DNA of 64,000 nucleotides, taken from Candidatus Argoarchaeum ethanivorans. GTDB taxonomy: Archaea; Halobacteriota; Methanosarcinia; Methanosarcinales; EX4572-44. Where the stretch lies: the NCBI GenBank assembly GCA_004193545.1, contig RPGO01000004.1, forward strand, positions 50,475 through 114,474, read 5' to 3'. Below the pieces are notes generated by a model, which ran no database searches, was not told the origin of the DNA, and saw only the letters and a program-made list of their open reading frames with translations. The position numbers and the translations under genes were made by a program. Shown piece after piece: positions 41,714 to 51,734 of the stretch; the first letter of the stretch is position 1; the number at the start of each line of letters is the position of its first letter.

Positions 41714-44251
41714 CTAAAATAGGCGCAGTTTCCTGATCTTTTCAACGCTCCGTATTTCTTCATCCGGGTTGGATGGCGTTTGTCTTTGAACATTTTTGTG
41801 CTTTAGATTGAAATCTGCGATAATCACTTCTTCTTGACCTTTCTTAACCTCGCATAATTTATATGTTAAGTCTTTTGCGTCTTTGCATCCACCATCCACC
41901 AATGACCTGAAATAGTCGTTGTTCAACTGCCCGAAAATCGATGTCCCACCGTACAGCCCTGTATTTGCAATCAAGATGTAAGATGGGGTTCTTTCGACAT
42001 GACTATGTGCCTCGTTCTGAAATCGTTTGTTTGCAGGGTTGAAGGCTGGGCAGAAGATCATATCAATATTGGTCCCTCTGAAGTAGTGGGCTAAATCGTC
42101 AAAGTCCCTGCAGATCAGTATTATGAACTTGCCAAACTGGGTTTCGTATCTGTATATTGTGTCTCCGGGTATCATTCTTTCTTCCGGTTCCATTATCGGG
42201 TATTCAAAGTTGGATGGTGTGATCTTTTGCTGGTATGGGATATTGCGATCAGATTTTGTTATTAGTGGACAGATGTTTTTGTTGTCTTTGTAGAAACTTC
42301 CACCGATAACGATCATATCAGGATATTTTTCTTTAATCTCGTTTATCCATTCTTCGTAGAGGCAGAGTTCAGGTAAACATACGATATTTGCACAATTTTT
42401 CTTGGAGATGTCGAGTGTTGAAAATATCTTTCTTTTCACTTCTTTTTTGTTTTTAGCAGTGAATGGAAATGATTCTGTCAGATCAAAAGAGATTTGGGAT
42501 ATTGCGATTCTGACTATTTCTTGTTTGATCTCTGAGATTTTTATGGTCTGTATTTTAGGGATGTGTATATTTTTCTGCACATAGTCAAAAATTTTGGAAA
42601 TTGTTTCAGCCTTTTCTCTATTTTCCATGTTTTTTATATTTTTGAGCTGTTCACATGCGTTTATTTTTTTATCGGTTGGGAGATATTCACACCAGTCTCT
42701 CGCAGTACTTGCCATGTTGTCCATTGCTATCGCCTGTGCCACTGTGTCTTGGGTGGGTAATTCGTGAGCAGATCTGGCAGTATCTTGTCCAAGTTCTTCG
42801 AGTGGTGTGTCCTGTGTCTGTTTGCATACTGCTCTCGCTTTCTCTTTGATCTCTTTTTTCTGTTCATCGATTATCGGGAGTCCGTGCTGTAAGACTTGTG
42901 CTGCACCCGGCGCCTCTTTTGATACGTCATTGATTAGGTCTGCGGCGCTGTCGCAGTATTGCCTGTAGGCTTTGAGGTTGGATTTCATGGCATCGAAGTC
43001 CGTTACCTTGCGGGCTTCTGATAGCGCGTTTGCAAGATTTTCTACTGCTTTAATGAGTGTTTCTTTGTTTTTTGATCCTTTCGTTGCGTCCTTTGCATCT
43101 GTGAGATATCTCTGAATTTCGTCTTCTGCTCCTTCCTTCTTGAAAATTACTGTGTAAAACGATCTGTAAAACGGAAGGCAGAATTTTGATGGGTTGAAAT
43201 ATTTCGCCTCATTTGACGATCTCTCAAAAAATTCAATGGCGTTTTCCATCTCTTTCATGAACTCAAAGTCACTCTGTGCCTTTGTTGCCTTGAATATGGA
43301 CGCTTTACCAAGAGAATGATTTGCATTCACCTGCACAATACGGTTTTTGTCCTGTGTTAGTTTGTGCAAGTCTTTCCATGCTGCTTCTTTATCTGGAACG
43401 TGTTGGAAGGCAGAACCAAGTGCACCTGCTGCCCTCCTCCGCACACCACTGTCTTTGTCCTGTGTTAGTTTGTGCAAGTCTTTCCATGCTGCTTCTTTAT
43501 CTGGAACGTGTTGGAAGGCAGAACCAAGTGCACCTGCTGCCCTCCTCCGCACATAATTGTTTTTATCCTGTGTTAGTCGGTGCAGGTCTCTCCATGCTTC
43601 TTCTTTATCTGGAACGTGTTGAAATACAGAACCAAGCGCATCTGTTGCACTCTCCCGCACAGCCCAGTCTTCGTCCTGTATTAGTTGGTGCAGGTCTCTC
43701 CATGCTGCCTTTTTATCTGGAACATGTTGAAAGGCAGAACCAAGTGCACCTGCTGCCTCCGACCGCACACCCAAGTCTTCGTCCTGTATTAGTCGGTGCA
43801 GGTCTCTCCATGCTGCCTTTTTATCTGGAACGTGTTGAAAGGCAGAACCAAGTGCACCTGCTGCCCCCGACCGCACACCCAAGTCTTCGTCCTGTATTAG
43901 TCGGTGCAGGTCTCTCCATGCTGCCTTTTTATCTGGAACGTGTTGAAAGGCAAAGCCAAGTGCATCTGTTGCACTCCACCGCACCTCAATGTCTTTGTCC
44001 TGTGTTAGTTGAATCAGGTCTTCCCATGCTGCCTTTTTATCTGGAACGTGTTGAAAGGCAAAGCCAAGTGCATCTGCTGCACTCCACCGCACCTCAATGT
44101 CTTTGTCCTGTGTTAGTTGAATCAGGTCTTTCCATGCTTCTTCCTTATCAGGCAAATCTGCAAAATTACTGCGTAATTGCTCTACCGCCCATTGGCGCTC
44201 TCCAGTCTCAAGACTTACGGTTTTCCTGTGAATCTCAGCCTGATCGACCAT
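41714..44251 (-). CDS. HEAT-like repeat protein fused to a C-terminal carbon-nitrogen hydrolase (nitrilase superfamily) domain
   Basis: 8 x 36-aa repeats (LGSAFQHVPDKKAAWRDLHRLIQDEDLGVRSEAAGA); nitrilase-type E..K..C: VCLPELCLYEEW, PYQQKITPSN, FIILICRDFDDL. Confidence 0.82.
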   Translation of the reverse strand: MVDQAEIHRKTVSLETGERQWAVEQLRSNFADLPDKEEAWKDLIQLTQDKDIEVRWSAADALGFAFQHVPDKKAAWEDLIQLTQDKDIEVRWSATDALGFAFQHVPDKKAAWRDLHRLIQDEDLGVRSGAAGALGSAFQHVPDKKAAWRDLHRLIQDEDLGVRSEAAGALGSAFQHVPDKKAAWRDLHQLIQDEDWAVRESATDALGSVFQHVPDKEEAWRDLHRLTQDKNNYVRRRAAGALGSAFQHVPDKEAAWKDLHKLTQDKDSGVRRRAAGALGSAFQHVPDKEAAWKDLHKLTQDKNRIVQVNANHSLGKASIFKATKAQSDFEFMKEMENAIEFFERSSNEAKYFNPSKFCLPFYRSFYTVIFKKEGAEDEIQRYLTDAKDATKGSKNKETLIKAVENLANALSEARKVTDFDAMKSNLKAYRQYCDSAADLINDVSKEAPGAAQVLQHGLPIIDEQKKEIKEKARAVCKQTQDTPLEELGQDTARSAHELPTQDTVAQAIAMDNMASTARDWCEYLPTDKKINACEQLKNIKNMENREKAETISKIFDYVQKNIHIPKIQTIKISEIKQEIVRIAISQISFDLTESFPFTAKNKKEVKRKIFSTLDISKKNCANIVCLPELCLYEEWINEIKEKYPDMIVIGGSFYKDNKNICPLITKSDRNIPYQQKITPSNFEYPIMEPEERMIPGDTIYRYETQFGKFIILICRDFDDLAHYFRGTNIDMIFCPAFNPANKRFQNEAHSHVERTPSYILIANTGLYGGTSIFGQLNNDYFRSLVDGGCKDAKDLTYKLCEVKKGQEEVIIADFNLKHKNVQRQTPSNPDEEIRSVEKIRKLRLF
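43330..44210 (-). repeat. Tandem 108-bp repeats encoding the HEAT-like units
   Basis: gtctttccatgctgcttctttatctggaacgtgttg... recurs at 108-bp spacing. Confidence 0.92.
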
Positions 44252-44556
44252 TTCTTACACCTGACCACCTTTATGCACTTGCACACACCAAAAATCATCG
44301 TTCATCAATATAATTGATGTTAAAACCTCGGTTGAATAAATCTTTTGCGTTTCAACTGGAATCTTAACCTGCGTAATGTTCGGGCACAACACCGATCGAC
44401 TTGGTTGTGCTTATGTGAAAAAGCTCAACACATAATTTACATAAAAAAAGCCTCAACAGAACAGAAAGACCTGTCAAATCAGAAACGCAGAATTTCCGAA
44501 CATGCTCAATAAGTTGTGGTCGTTTTGTGCAATCGTGAGATAACTTCTCTCACCGC

Positions 44557-44682
44557 CGAGATCGCGGAGAACTAAAGAGCACTTCCTCTTTTGCGCCTTT
44601 TGTGTGCTCCGCGGTTAAATTCCCTGGCTTTGATCCATGCCGTTTTGTGCCAGTATGTTGACCACATAGTATTTTGGCAAGT
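44557..44682. repeat. Intergenic dispersed repeat, copy 1
   Basis: ctccgcggttaaattccctggctttgatccatgccgttttgtgccagtatgttgaccacatagtattttggcaag, similar to 58878-59008. Confidence 0.8.
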
Positions 44683-44865
44683 ACGAATTTCCGAGGTAAT
44701 TTGATGACATCTCAACGACACCACCTGCTACAGATTAAATTTATATATTGAAAAGTGGTTAGATGGCTACCTTATGCTAAACCCCGGCAGTCATCAGTTT
44801 GGAAAATTAAAGATCAATAAACCATCAGGTACAGTGCAAAAGCACAAACAGGAGCGCAGTTTCAA

Positions 44866-46191
44866 ATGACTGATTACGCAGTATTCTGGGGTTGTACCAT
44901 CCAGGCACGTTTTCCATTCATGGAAAAATCAACCAAACTTGTTTTAGACCGAATAGGTGTTAGCCTCCATGAAATTGATGGCGTCACCTGCTGTCCCACA
45001 AAATTAATCAAGCTTGCAGACGAATTTACCTGGTACGTTACAGCAGCAAGAAACCTCTCACTGGTAGAAAATATGGGCATGGATCTTGTGACACCGTGCA
45101 ATGGATGTTACAGCACATTAAAATCAGCGGCATCAGAACTTAATATGAATGCTCAATTAAGAGATGAGGTAAATGAGATACTTGCAGAAGTGGGACTTGA
45201 ATATAAAGGGACGATCCACGTCAAACATCTCGTTGAAGTGTTGTATGACGATATTGGAATTGACAAAATCAAAAAACACGTAGTAAAACCGCTTGATGGC
45301 ATGAACATTGCAGTTCACTACGGATGCCACATGATCCGTCCGAGTTCTGCCATACATTTCGATAATCCGAATCATCCTACAAAGTTCGACCTGATAGTCG
45401 AAGCACTATCTGCCAATAGTATAGATTATTCAACAAAGATGCTCTGCTGTGGAAACGACCTGAATAATACAGACGACTCATCGAATGCGATCGTTCTTGC
45501 TCGCCAGAAGATTCTTGAAGTTCAGGAAATGGCAGATGCCATGACAATGACATGCCCTGCCTGTTTTAGCCAGTTTGATTCCAAGCAATATCTCCTTGAA
45601 AAAAGCGGTGAGCGGTTACACATGCCGATACTATGCCTTACAGAACTTATAGGGCTCGCTTTTGGATTTGAACCTTCTGAACTGGGTATGAACCTGCACA
45701 GGGTCGAAACAGAATCATTCATCGAAAAATGGCATGAATGCTCAGAAAATCTCAAAAATGCAAGGCAATATTTCGATCTGGCAGATCTGAGACGCTGTTA
45801 TGAATGTGCTGCATGTGTTGACGACTGCCCGGTTACAAAACCAATTCCGCAGTTTGAACCAAACCAGATCATCGGTAAAATTATACGCGGCAGATTAAAT
45901 GAGGTTGTGGAATCACATGAGATCTGGTACTGCACAAACTGCTACACGTGTTACGAACTCTGTCCGCAGAAGTTTGGCATGATCAAGGTCTTTGACCAGC
46001 TGAAGAGTCTTGCAGGCGAGCGCGGTATAGCCCCAGATGGGTTCAAGGGCAGCCTCAAGATGTTTCTGGATACCGGGAAGTTGGGTGAGCCGACAACAGT
46101 ACGCAAGAGACTGAAACTGTCTAAACCTCCACAAAGTGGTGCCGATGAGCTAAAGAAATTGATTGACACAATCAAATCAAGAGGTAGATAA
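44866..46191 (+). CDS. HdrB-HdrC-like fusion (two CCG domains plus two [4Fe-4S] motifs)
   Basis: CCPTK..CNGCYSTL; GCHMIRPS..CCGNDLN..CPACFSQFD; CYECAACVDDCPV..CTNCYTCYELCPQ. Confidence 0.85.
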   Translation: MTDYAVFWGCTIQARFPFMEKSTKLVLDRIGVSLHEIDGVTCCPTKLIKLADEFTWYVTAARNLSLVENMGMDLVTPCNGCYSTLKSAASELNMNAQLRDEVNEILAEVGLEYKGTIHVKHLVEVLYDDIGIDKIKKHVVKPLDGMNIAVHYGCHMIRPSSAIHFDNPNHPTKFDLIVEALSANSIDYSTKMLCCGNDLNNTDDSSNAIVLARQKILEVQEMADAMTMTCPACFSQFDSKQYLLEKSGERLHMPILCLTELIGLAFGFEPSELGMNLHRVETESFIEKWHECSENLKNARQYFDLADLRRCYECAACVDDCPVTKPIPQFEPNQIIGKIIRGRLNEVVESHEIWYCTNCYTCYELCPQKFGMIKVFDQLKSLAGERGIAPDGFKGSLKMFLDTGKLGEPTTVRKRLKLSKPPQSGADELKKLIDTIKSRGR

Positions 46192-46224
46192 ATAAAATAA
46201 CGAATCAAGGGGTAAATAAGTAAT

Positions 46225-47352
46225 ATGAAAGATAATTGTTACATTCCGTCCGGATGTTCCATATCCGGCATGATTAATGAGTCAGGAAGAAGGTTTGATG
46301 GAAGTAGTGTCATCAAATCGATTGCTCTTATGCACGATCGTGGAAATGGTCTTGGAGGCGGTTTTGCTGCCTATGGGGTATATCCAAGACATGCGGAACA
46401 GTTCGCTTTTCACATGATGTTTGACCATATAGAAGCAAAGGAAGCATGTGAAGAATATTTTAAGGATAGATTTGACATTGTACTCGACGAAGAGATGCCA
46501 ACCCGTGCCGGCGGAGCATTTGAGGAAGAGACTTCAGGAAGATATGGGGAATACGGGGGACATCCAATCACAAATCCTCCGATCCTGTGGCGGTATTTCA
46601 TGGATGTACCGAAAAGCAAAACAAGTTTTGTCTCGGAGAATGAATATATTGTCAAGAACGTTATGGAGGTTAACTCCAGAATAGACGGTGCTTTTGTTGC
46701 ATCATCTGGTAAGAACATGGGTGCATTTAAAGGCGTGGGATACCCTGAAGATATTGGAGTATTTTATAAACTGGATGAGTACAAGGCATACATCTGGACT
46801 GCACACGGCAGGTTTCCGACAAACACACCAGGGTGGTGGGGAGGAGCGCATCCATTCTGCCTTCTTGATTGGTCAATTGTTCATAACGGGGAGATATCAT
46901 CTTATGGAATCAACAAACGATACCTTGAACCTCACGGCTATAAGTTGGAACTTCGGACCGATACCGAGGTCATAGCATACCTGTTCGACTTGCTTGTTCG
47001 AAAGCATAATCTTCCAATGGAGATGGCTATAAAAGCACTTGCATCCCCATTCTGGAAAGACATTGACAGAATGCCTGAGCGTGAGCAGAGAATCGCAACT
47101 GCTATCAGGCAGGTCTATGGCGGGGCACTCCTGAATGGTCCATTCAGTGTCATTCTTGGTCACAGTCGCGGCATGATCGGGTTTAACGATCGCATCAAAC
47201 TGAGGCCAATGACCTGTGCAAGGGCAGATGATATGTTGTACATGGCATCAGAGGAAGCAGCCATTAGAGAGATTGCACCTGACCTTGATCGGGTCTGGAG
47301 TCCAAAAGCCGGAACACCAGTGATTGGAAAATTAAGTGAAGAGGTGATATAA
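46225..47352 (+). CDS. Archaeal glutamate synthase, class II glutamine amidotransferase subunit (GltB1)
   Basis: SGCSISGMINESGRRFDGSSVIKSIALMHDRGNGLGGGFAAYGVYP; AHGRFPTNT. Confidence 0.88.
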   Translation: MKDNCYIPSGCSISGMINESGRRFDGSSVIKSIALMHDRGNGLGGGFAAYGVYPRHAEQFAFHMMFDHIEAKEACEEYFKDRFDIVLDEEMPTRAGGAFEEETSGRYGEYGGHPITNPPILWRYFMDVPKSKTSFVSENEYIVKNVMEVNSRIDGAFVASSGKNMGAFKGVGYPEDIGVFYKLDEYKAYIWTAHGRFPTNTPGWWGGAHPFCLLDWSIVHNGEISSYGINKRYLEPHGYKLELRTDTEVIAYLFDLLVRKHNLPMEMAIKALASPFWKDIDRMPEREQRIATAIRQVYGGALLNGPFSVILGHSRGMIGFNDRIKLRPMTCARADDMLYMASEEAAIREIAPDLDRVWSPKAGTPVIGKLSEEVI

Positions 47353-47471
47353 AATGATTTCTGAGACTCCACCGCTGGCAATTTCTGCACAACGAAGTTG
47401 TGCAGTTGTTAGGTTAACCTCTGTACAACGAAGTTGTGCAGGTGATATAAAATGATTTCTGAGATTCCACC
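47343..47471. repeat. Two hairpin repeats flanked by 31-bp direct duplication at the gltB1/gltB2 junction
   Basis: ggtgatataaaatgatttctgagactccacc (47343-47373) and ggtgatataaaatgatttctgagattccacc (47441-47471); palindromes 47385-47405 and 47421-47441. Confidence 0.93.
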
Positions 47472-48963
47472 AGAGTTCATCGTAAAGATTGACTACGAGC
47501 AATGCAAGCGATGCAAGCGATGCGTCATGAACTGTAGTTTTGGATGTATGCAATTCAAGGATAGGGTAATACCTGATCACAAAAAATGTGTGGCATGTCA
47601 ACGGTGCGTTACATTCTGTCCTGAATCTGCGATAACTATTACTAAGAATGAATTATCCTATAAAGAGAATGCAAATTGGACGCCAGAAATTCGGCAGAAC
47701 ATTTTAAAGCAGGCAGAGACCGGTGGCATGATCCTTTCAGGGATGGGAAACCCCAGAGCTTACCAGATACTCTGGGATCATCTGTTAATCGATGCATGTC
47801 AGGTCACCAACCCATCCATCGACCCGCTCCGTGAACCAATGGAACTGAGGACTTTTATTGGTAGAAAGCCTGAACGTCTGGAGTTTTCAGCGGATGAAAA
47901 TAGCGAGATAGAACTTGCAACTGAACTTGGACCCCAGATCAAACTGGATATTCCGGTCGTGTTTGCAGCAATGTCGTATGGTGCGATCAGTTTTAATGCT
48001 CACAAAGCACTTGTGATGGCTGCCAAACAGTCAGGTACGCTTATGAACACAGGCGAGGGAGGACTTCACAAAGACCTGTACTCTTATGCAGACAATATCA
48101 TCGTTCAGGTAGCATCAGGAAGGTTTGGCGTGCACAGTGAGTACTTAAATACGTGCGTAATGGTCGAAATCAAGATAGGACAGGGTGCAAAACCAGGTAT
48201 AGGTGGGCATCTGCCAGGTGAGAAAGTGGGAGAAGAAATATCAAAAACGAGGATGATTCCAGTCGGGACAGATGCTATCTCACCAGCACCGCATCATGAT
48301 ATTTATTCAATCGAAGACCTTTCCCAGTTAATCTACGCAATCAAAGAAACTACTGATTACACAAAGCCGGTTTCTGTTAAGATTTCAGCAGTGCACAATG
48401 TGGCTGCGATTGCAAGTGGAATTGTTCGTGCTGGTGCGGATATTGTCACGATAGACGGATTCCGCGGCGGCACCGGGGCTGCACCCATGGTAATTAGGGA
48501 TAACGTGGGAATTCCAATCGAAGTTGCATTAGCAGCGGTTGACCAGAGGCTTCGCGATGAAGGCATCAGAAACAATGCTTCAATTCTCTGTGCCGGAGGG
48601 ATTCGAACAAGCGCTGATATGGCGAAGGCAATTGCTCTCGGTGCAGATGCGGTTGTTATCGGGACTGCGGCTCTCGTGGCGATGGGTTGTCGTGTCTGCC
48701 AGAAGTGCTACACAGGAAACTGTGCATGGGGAATTGCTACCCAGAAGCCTGAGCTTGTCAGAAGGCTGGATCCACTGGTTGCTTCAGAGCGGCTTTCGAA
48801 TCTCTTGAGGGCATGGGACCTTGAACTAAAGGAGATTCTTGGCTCTCTCGGTGTGAACTCCATTGAATCACTGCGCGGCAGCCGTGAACGACTTCGCGGC
48901 ATAGGATTGGATGAAATGACACTTAAGATTCTTGGAGTCAAACCAGCAGGGGTTGGACAATGA
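47452..48963 (+). CDS. Archaeal glutamate synthase, ferredoxin plus FMN-binding synthase subunit (GltB2)
   Basis: CKRCKRCVMNCSFGC, CVACQRCVTFCPE; GEGGLHKDLY; TIDGFRGGTGAAP. Confidence 0.92.
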   Translation: MISEIPPEFIVKIDYEQCKRCKRCVMNCSFGCMQFKDRVIPDHKKCVACQRCVTFCPESAITITKNELSYKENANWTPEIRQNILKQAETGGMILSGMGNPRAYQILWDHLLIDACQVTNPSIDPLREPMELRTFIGRKPERLEFSADENSEIELATELGPQIKLDIPVVFAAMSYGAISFNAHKALVMAAKQSGTLMNTGEGGLHKDLYSYADNIIVQVASGRFGVHSEYLNTCVMVEIKIGQGAKPGIGGHLPGEKVGEEISKTRMIPVGTDAISPAPHHDIYSIEDLSQLIYAIKETTDYTKPVSVKISAVHNVAAIASGIVRAGADIVTIDGFRGGTGAAPMVIRDNVGIPIEVALAAVDQRLRDEGIRNNASILCAGGIRTSADMAKAIALGADAVVIGTAALVAMGCRVCQKCYTGNCAWGIATQKPELVRRLDPLVASERLSNLLRAWDLELKEILGSLGVNSIESLRGSRERLRGIGLDEMTLKILGVKPAGVGQ

Positions 48964-49694
48964 AGATTGACTGCAGTGGCATGTACTATCGAAAACTGAA
49001 CAAGATCATTCGTGATGCAGCAGAAGCTGGTGAGAGCGAATTCATACTCGATCATGTAAATGGTCAGCGATACATTGGCAGCGGAATCAATAAGAAAATT
49101 AAGATTACCATCAATGGTGTGCCAGGAAACGATCTTGCGATGTTTATGAATGGCCCTCTAATCACTGTTAATGCCAATGCCCAGGACGGTATTGCAAATA
49201 CCATGAATGCAGGCGAAATCATCGTGCATGGAGATGCTGGTGATGTTATAGGATATGGTATGCGCGGCGGAAAGATATATATCAAAGGAAATGTTGGATA
49301 CAGAACCGGTATTCACATGAAAGAATACAAGAAACAGGTGCCTGTGATCGTAGCAGGCGGTGTTGCTTGTGATTTCTGTGCTGAATATATGGCTGGTGGG
49401 ATTCTGGTTTTACTTGGGCTTGAGAAAGAGGGAGATATGCCAATTACTGGCGACTATCTTGGAACAGGCATGCACGGCGGTGTAGTCTATATTCGCGGTG
49501 GGGTGGATGAGAACATGCTCGGTAAAGAGGTAAGTGTGCTTGAACTGGATGAGAAAGATATGAAGCTTCTAAAGAAGCATCTGGCTGAGTTCTGCGAGCA
49601 CTTTGGGTTTGATTTGGAGGAGGCTATGAGCAAGCCTTTTGTTAAACTTCTTCCAGTATCAAGCAGACCTTATGGGAATCTGTATGCATATTAA
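48960..49694 (+). CDS. Archaeal glutamate synthase, GXGXG-domain subunit (GltB3)
   Basis: GAGDVIGYGMRGGKIYIKGNVGYRTGIHMK-type GXGXG repeats; start overlaps gltB2 stop. Confidence 0.9.
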   Translation: MKIDCSGMYYRKLNKIIRDAAEAGESEFILDHVNGQRYIGSGINKKIKITINGVPGNDLAMFMNGPLITVNANAQDGIANTMNAGEIIVHGDAGDVIGYGMRGGKIYIKGNVGYRTGIHMKEYKKQVPVIVAGGVACDFCAEYMAGGILVLLGLEKEGDMPITGDYLGTGMHGGVVYIRGGVDENMLGKEVSVLELDEKDMKLLKKHLAEFCEHFGFDLEEAMSKPFVKLLPVSSRPYGNLYAY

Positions 49695-49716
49695 AATGAA
49701 TGTATTTGTTTTGAGC

Positions 49717-49780
49717 CTTGATTGCTAACGCACTCGAGAATCGATGGTTACCGGTTATTATGCATACGAAGTGTGCAGGT
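49717..49780. repeat. Degenerate hairpin-repeat pair
   Basis: cttgattgctaacgcactcgagaatcgatgg; tatgcatacgaagtgtgcagg. Confidence 0.6.
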
Positions 49781-49933
49781 GTTAATCTTGTGGAATCTCG
49801 TGGTTTTTCCACCTCAGCTCGAAACATATACAACTGGTGTTGCCCTGCAACACCTTCTGATCACATAGCCATCCCGGCCCCCATGCACACTACGATAGCC
49901 TCCCGAAGCCCCAATCTTTTCACCTCGGAATAA

Positions 49934-51661
49934 AGAGCCTGTCTCACAACTGGGTTCAATGGTGTTGAATAGTTGGTTTATGTCTTAAACTTTCGCTTAT
50001 GGAACACAAGAGATTAGACCATGTTTTCTTAGTTTTTCGCATAGTTTCTTGAATTAAGTGTGATTATGACGTCTATTTTCAACAGTATTCGCTTCAATAT
50101 CCTTGATTTGGCTTTTTATTTTCAGTATTCTCTTCATGTTGTGTGCTATGCATGCCAAACTGAACTCTGTTCTCCCCCCCTCCAAACCTCTCGTTAAAAA
50201 CTCTCGTAGTCCGATGTTTTGCTTGATATGCCCAAATACGCGCTCTACTGTCTTCGATCTTACACGGTAAACCTCCTGTCCTTCTGCTGACTCCATTTTT
50301 TCAGCCATTTCCCGCAGGTTAGCCTCATTGCCGTAACATTTGATCAGTTTTGGTTTATGATTGCTCTTTGTGCAGAGCTTTTTATCAGAACATTGACCAC
50401 ATCCAGTACCTCGATAAACCCTTACCTGTTTCCCTTTGTGTTTATCGAAGTATTCGTAGCTGAATTGTACGGTTTCTCCATTTGGACAGGTGAATTCGTC
50501 TTTTTTGGTATTATATTCAAAATTTTCTTTGCTGAATCTCTTTGATTTCGTTTCTTTCTTCTTCATCCTGGATGCAAGTTTTTCGTGAGGAATATATCCA
50601 TCCAGATTGTGTTGTTTCAAAAAATCAATGTTTTTTGAGGAATGGTAACCATTGTCGGCAGTTACAACCATGTCTTCTGGTAGTTCACCAAAAACTTCCT
50701 CTGTCTGTTCGATTTGAGGCTTTAACTGATCTACATCCCTGACATTTTAGACTACATCCTCTGCAATGATTATTCCATGCTCAGCATCAACCGTTACCTG
50801 TGGATTGTACGAGAATTCGGTGAAATGCTTCTTGTTCGGCATGAATCTGCTTTCCGGATCGGTAAAACTCAAAAAATCTTTTTCTGACGTTACAAATTCA
50901 TTCTGAACCTTATCAAGTTGTTTTTCGATTCTATTCCTCTCTTTTTGGCCACCTTTTCTGTATTGATCTACGATCTTCTTCGTTTTCTTCTTTCTTATCT
51001 CCACTTTAGCCTTTAAAACTCTTTGGAAGCGTGTCAGGATTAGCATTTTCATATATATCATCCTCCACCTCGTCAACAGCGATTCCTCTCTGAAGTTCCA
51101 TGTCAATAGCCTCGTTTATCTCGTCAAGCTCTTCTTTTGACAGTACACTAAAATTCGAGGCTGAAGCTTTGATTTTCGTACCATCAATGCTCAAATGACC
51201 AAGTTTTACCATATCCATTCCCCTAGCTAACTTTATGATCTCGGCAAAAACAAGTTTAATAACATCTAAATTATCCTTCCTAAACCTACAGATCGTACGA
51301 AAATCTGGATTTAATCGGTCTGAAAGGTACATATAGACAACATTTTCCTTTGTTGCCTTGGAAATCCTACGAGAAGACCGAATCCCATCGATAGTACCCT
51401 GAATAAGAAGCTTCATCATAACCTTTGGATGATACGCCGGACTGCCAGGACCATCATACCTTTCTTCGATATTTCCAAGGTCAATGCTCTCCACTACTTC
51501 ATCTACAAGTCTGCAAATATGGTTTTCATCGATTAAATCTGAAATACTTGGGGGAAATAACCAGTTTTGATTGTGAAGCCTTCTAATGAACGCCATATTA
51601 CATAATATGGCTGGAAGAGTGATAAAAGTATCGGAACGATGTTAATTATGGGACAGGCTCT
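49934..51661 (-). mobile_element. IS1182-family element, transposase broken into three ORFs
   Basis: TIRs agagcctgtc / gacaggctct; ORFs 51006-51596, 50747-51106, 50054-50671. Confidence 0.85.
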
Positions 51662-51734
51662 AAAGTCGGAGGCATCCGCGGGATGGAGGTCGGATTGTGT
51701 GTGTATTTGCCGACGTTGAAACAGAGTTTGTTAA

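Noticed and set aside
43321-44313. 330-aa plus-strand ORF of repeated Leu/His-rich units
   Set aside because: Antisense shadow of the 108-bp HEAT-like repeats of the 41714-44251 gene; repetitive DNA keeps the opposite frame open.
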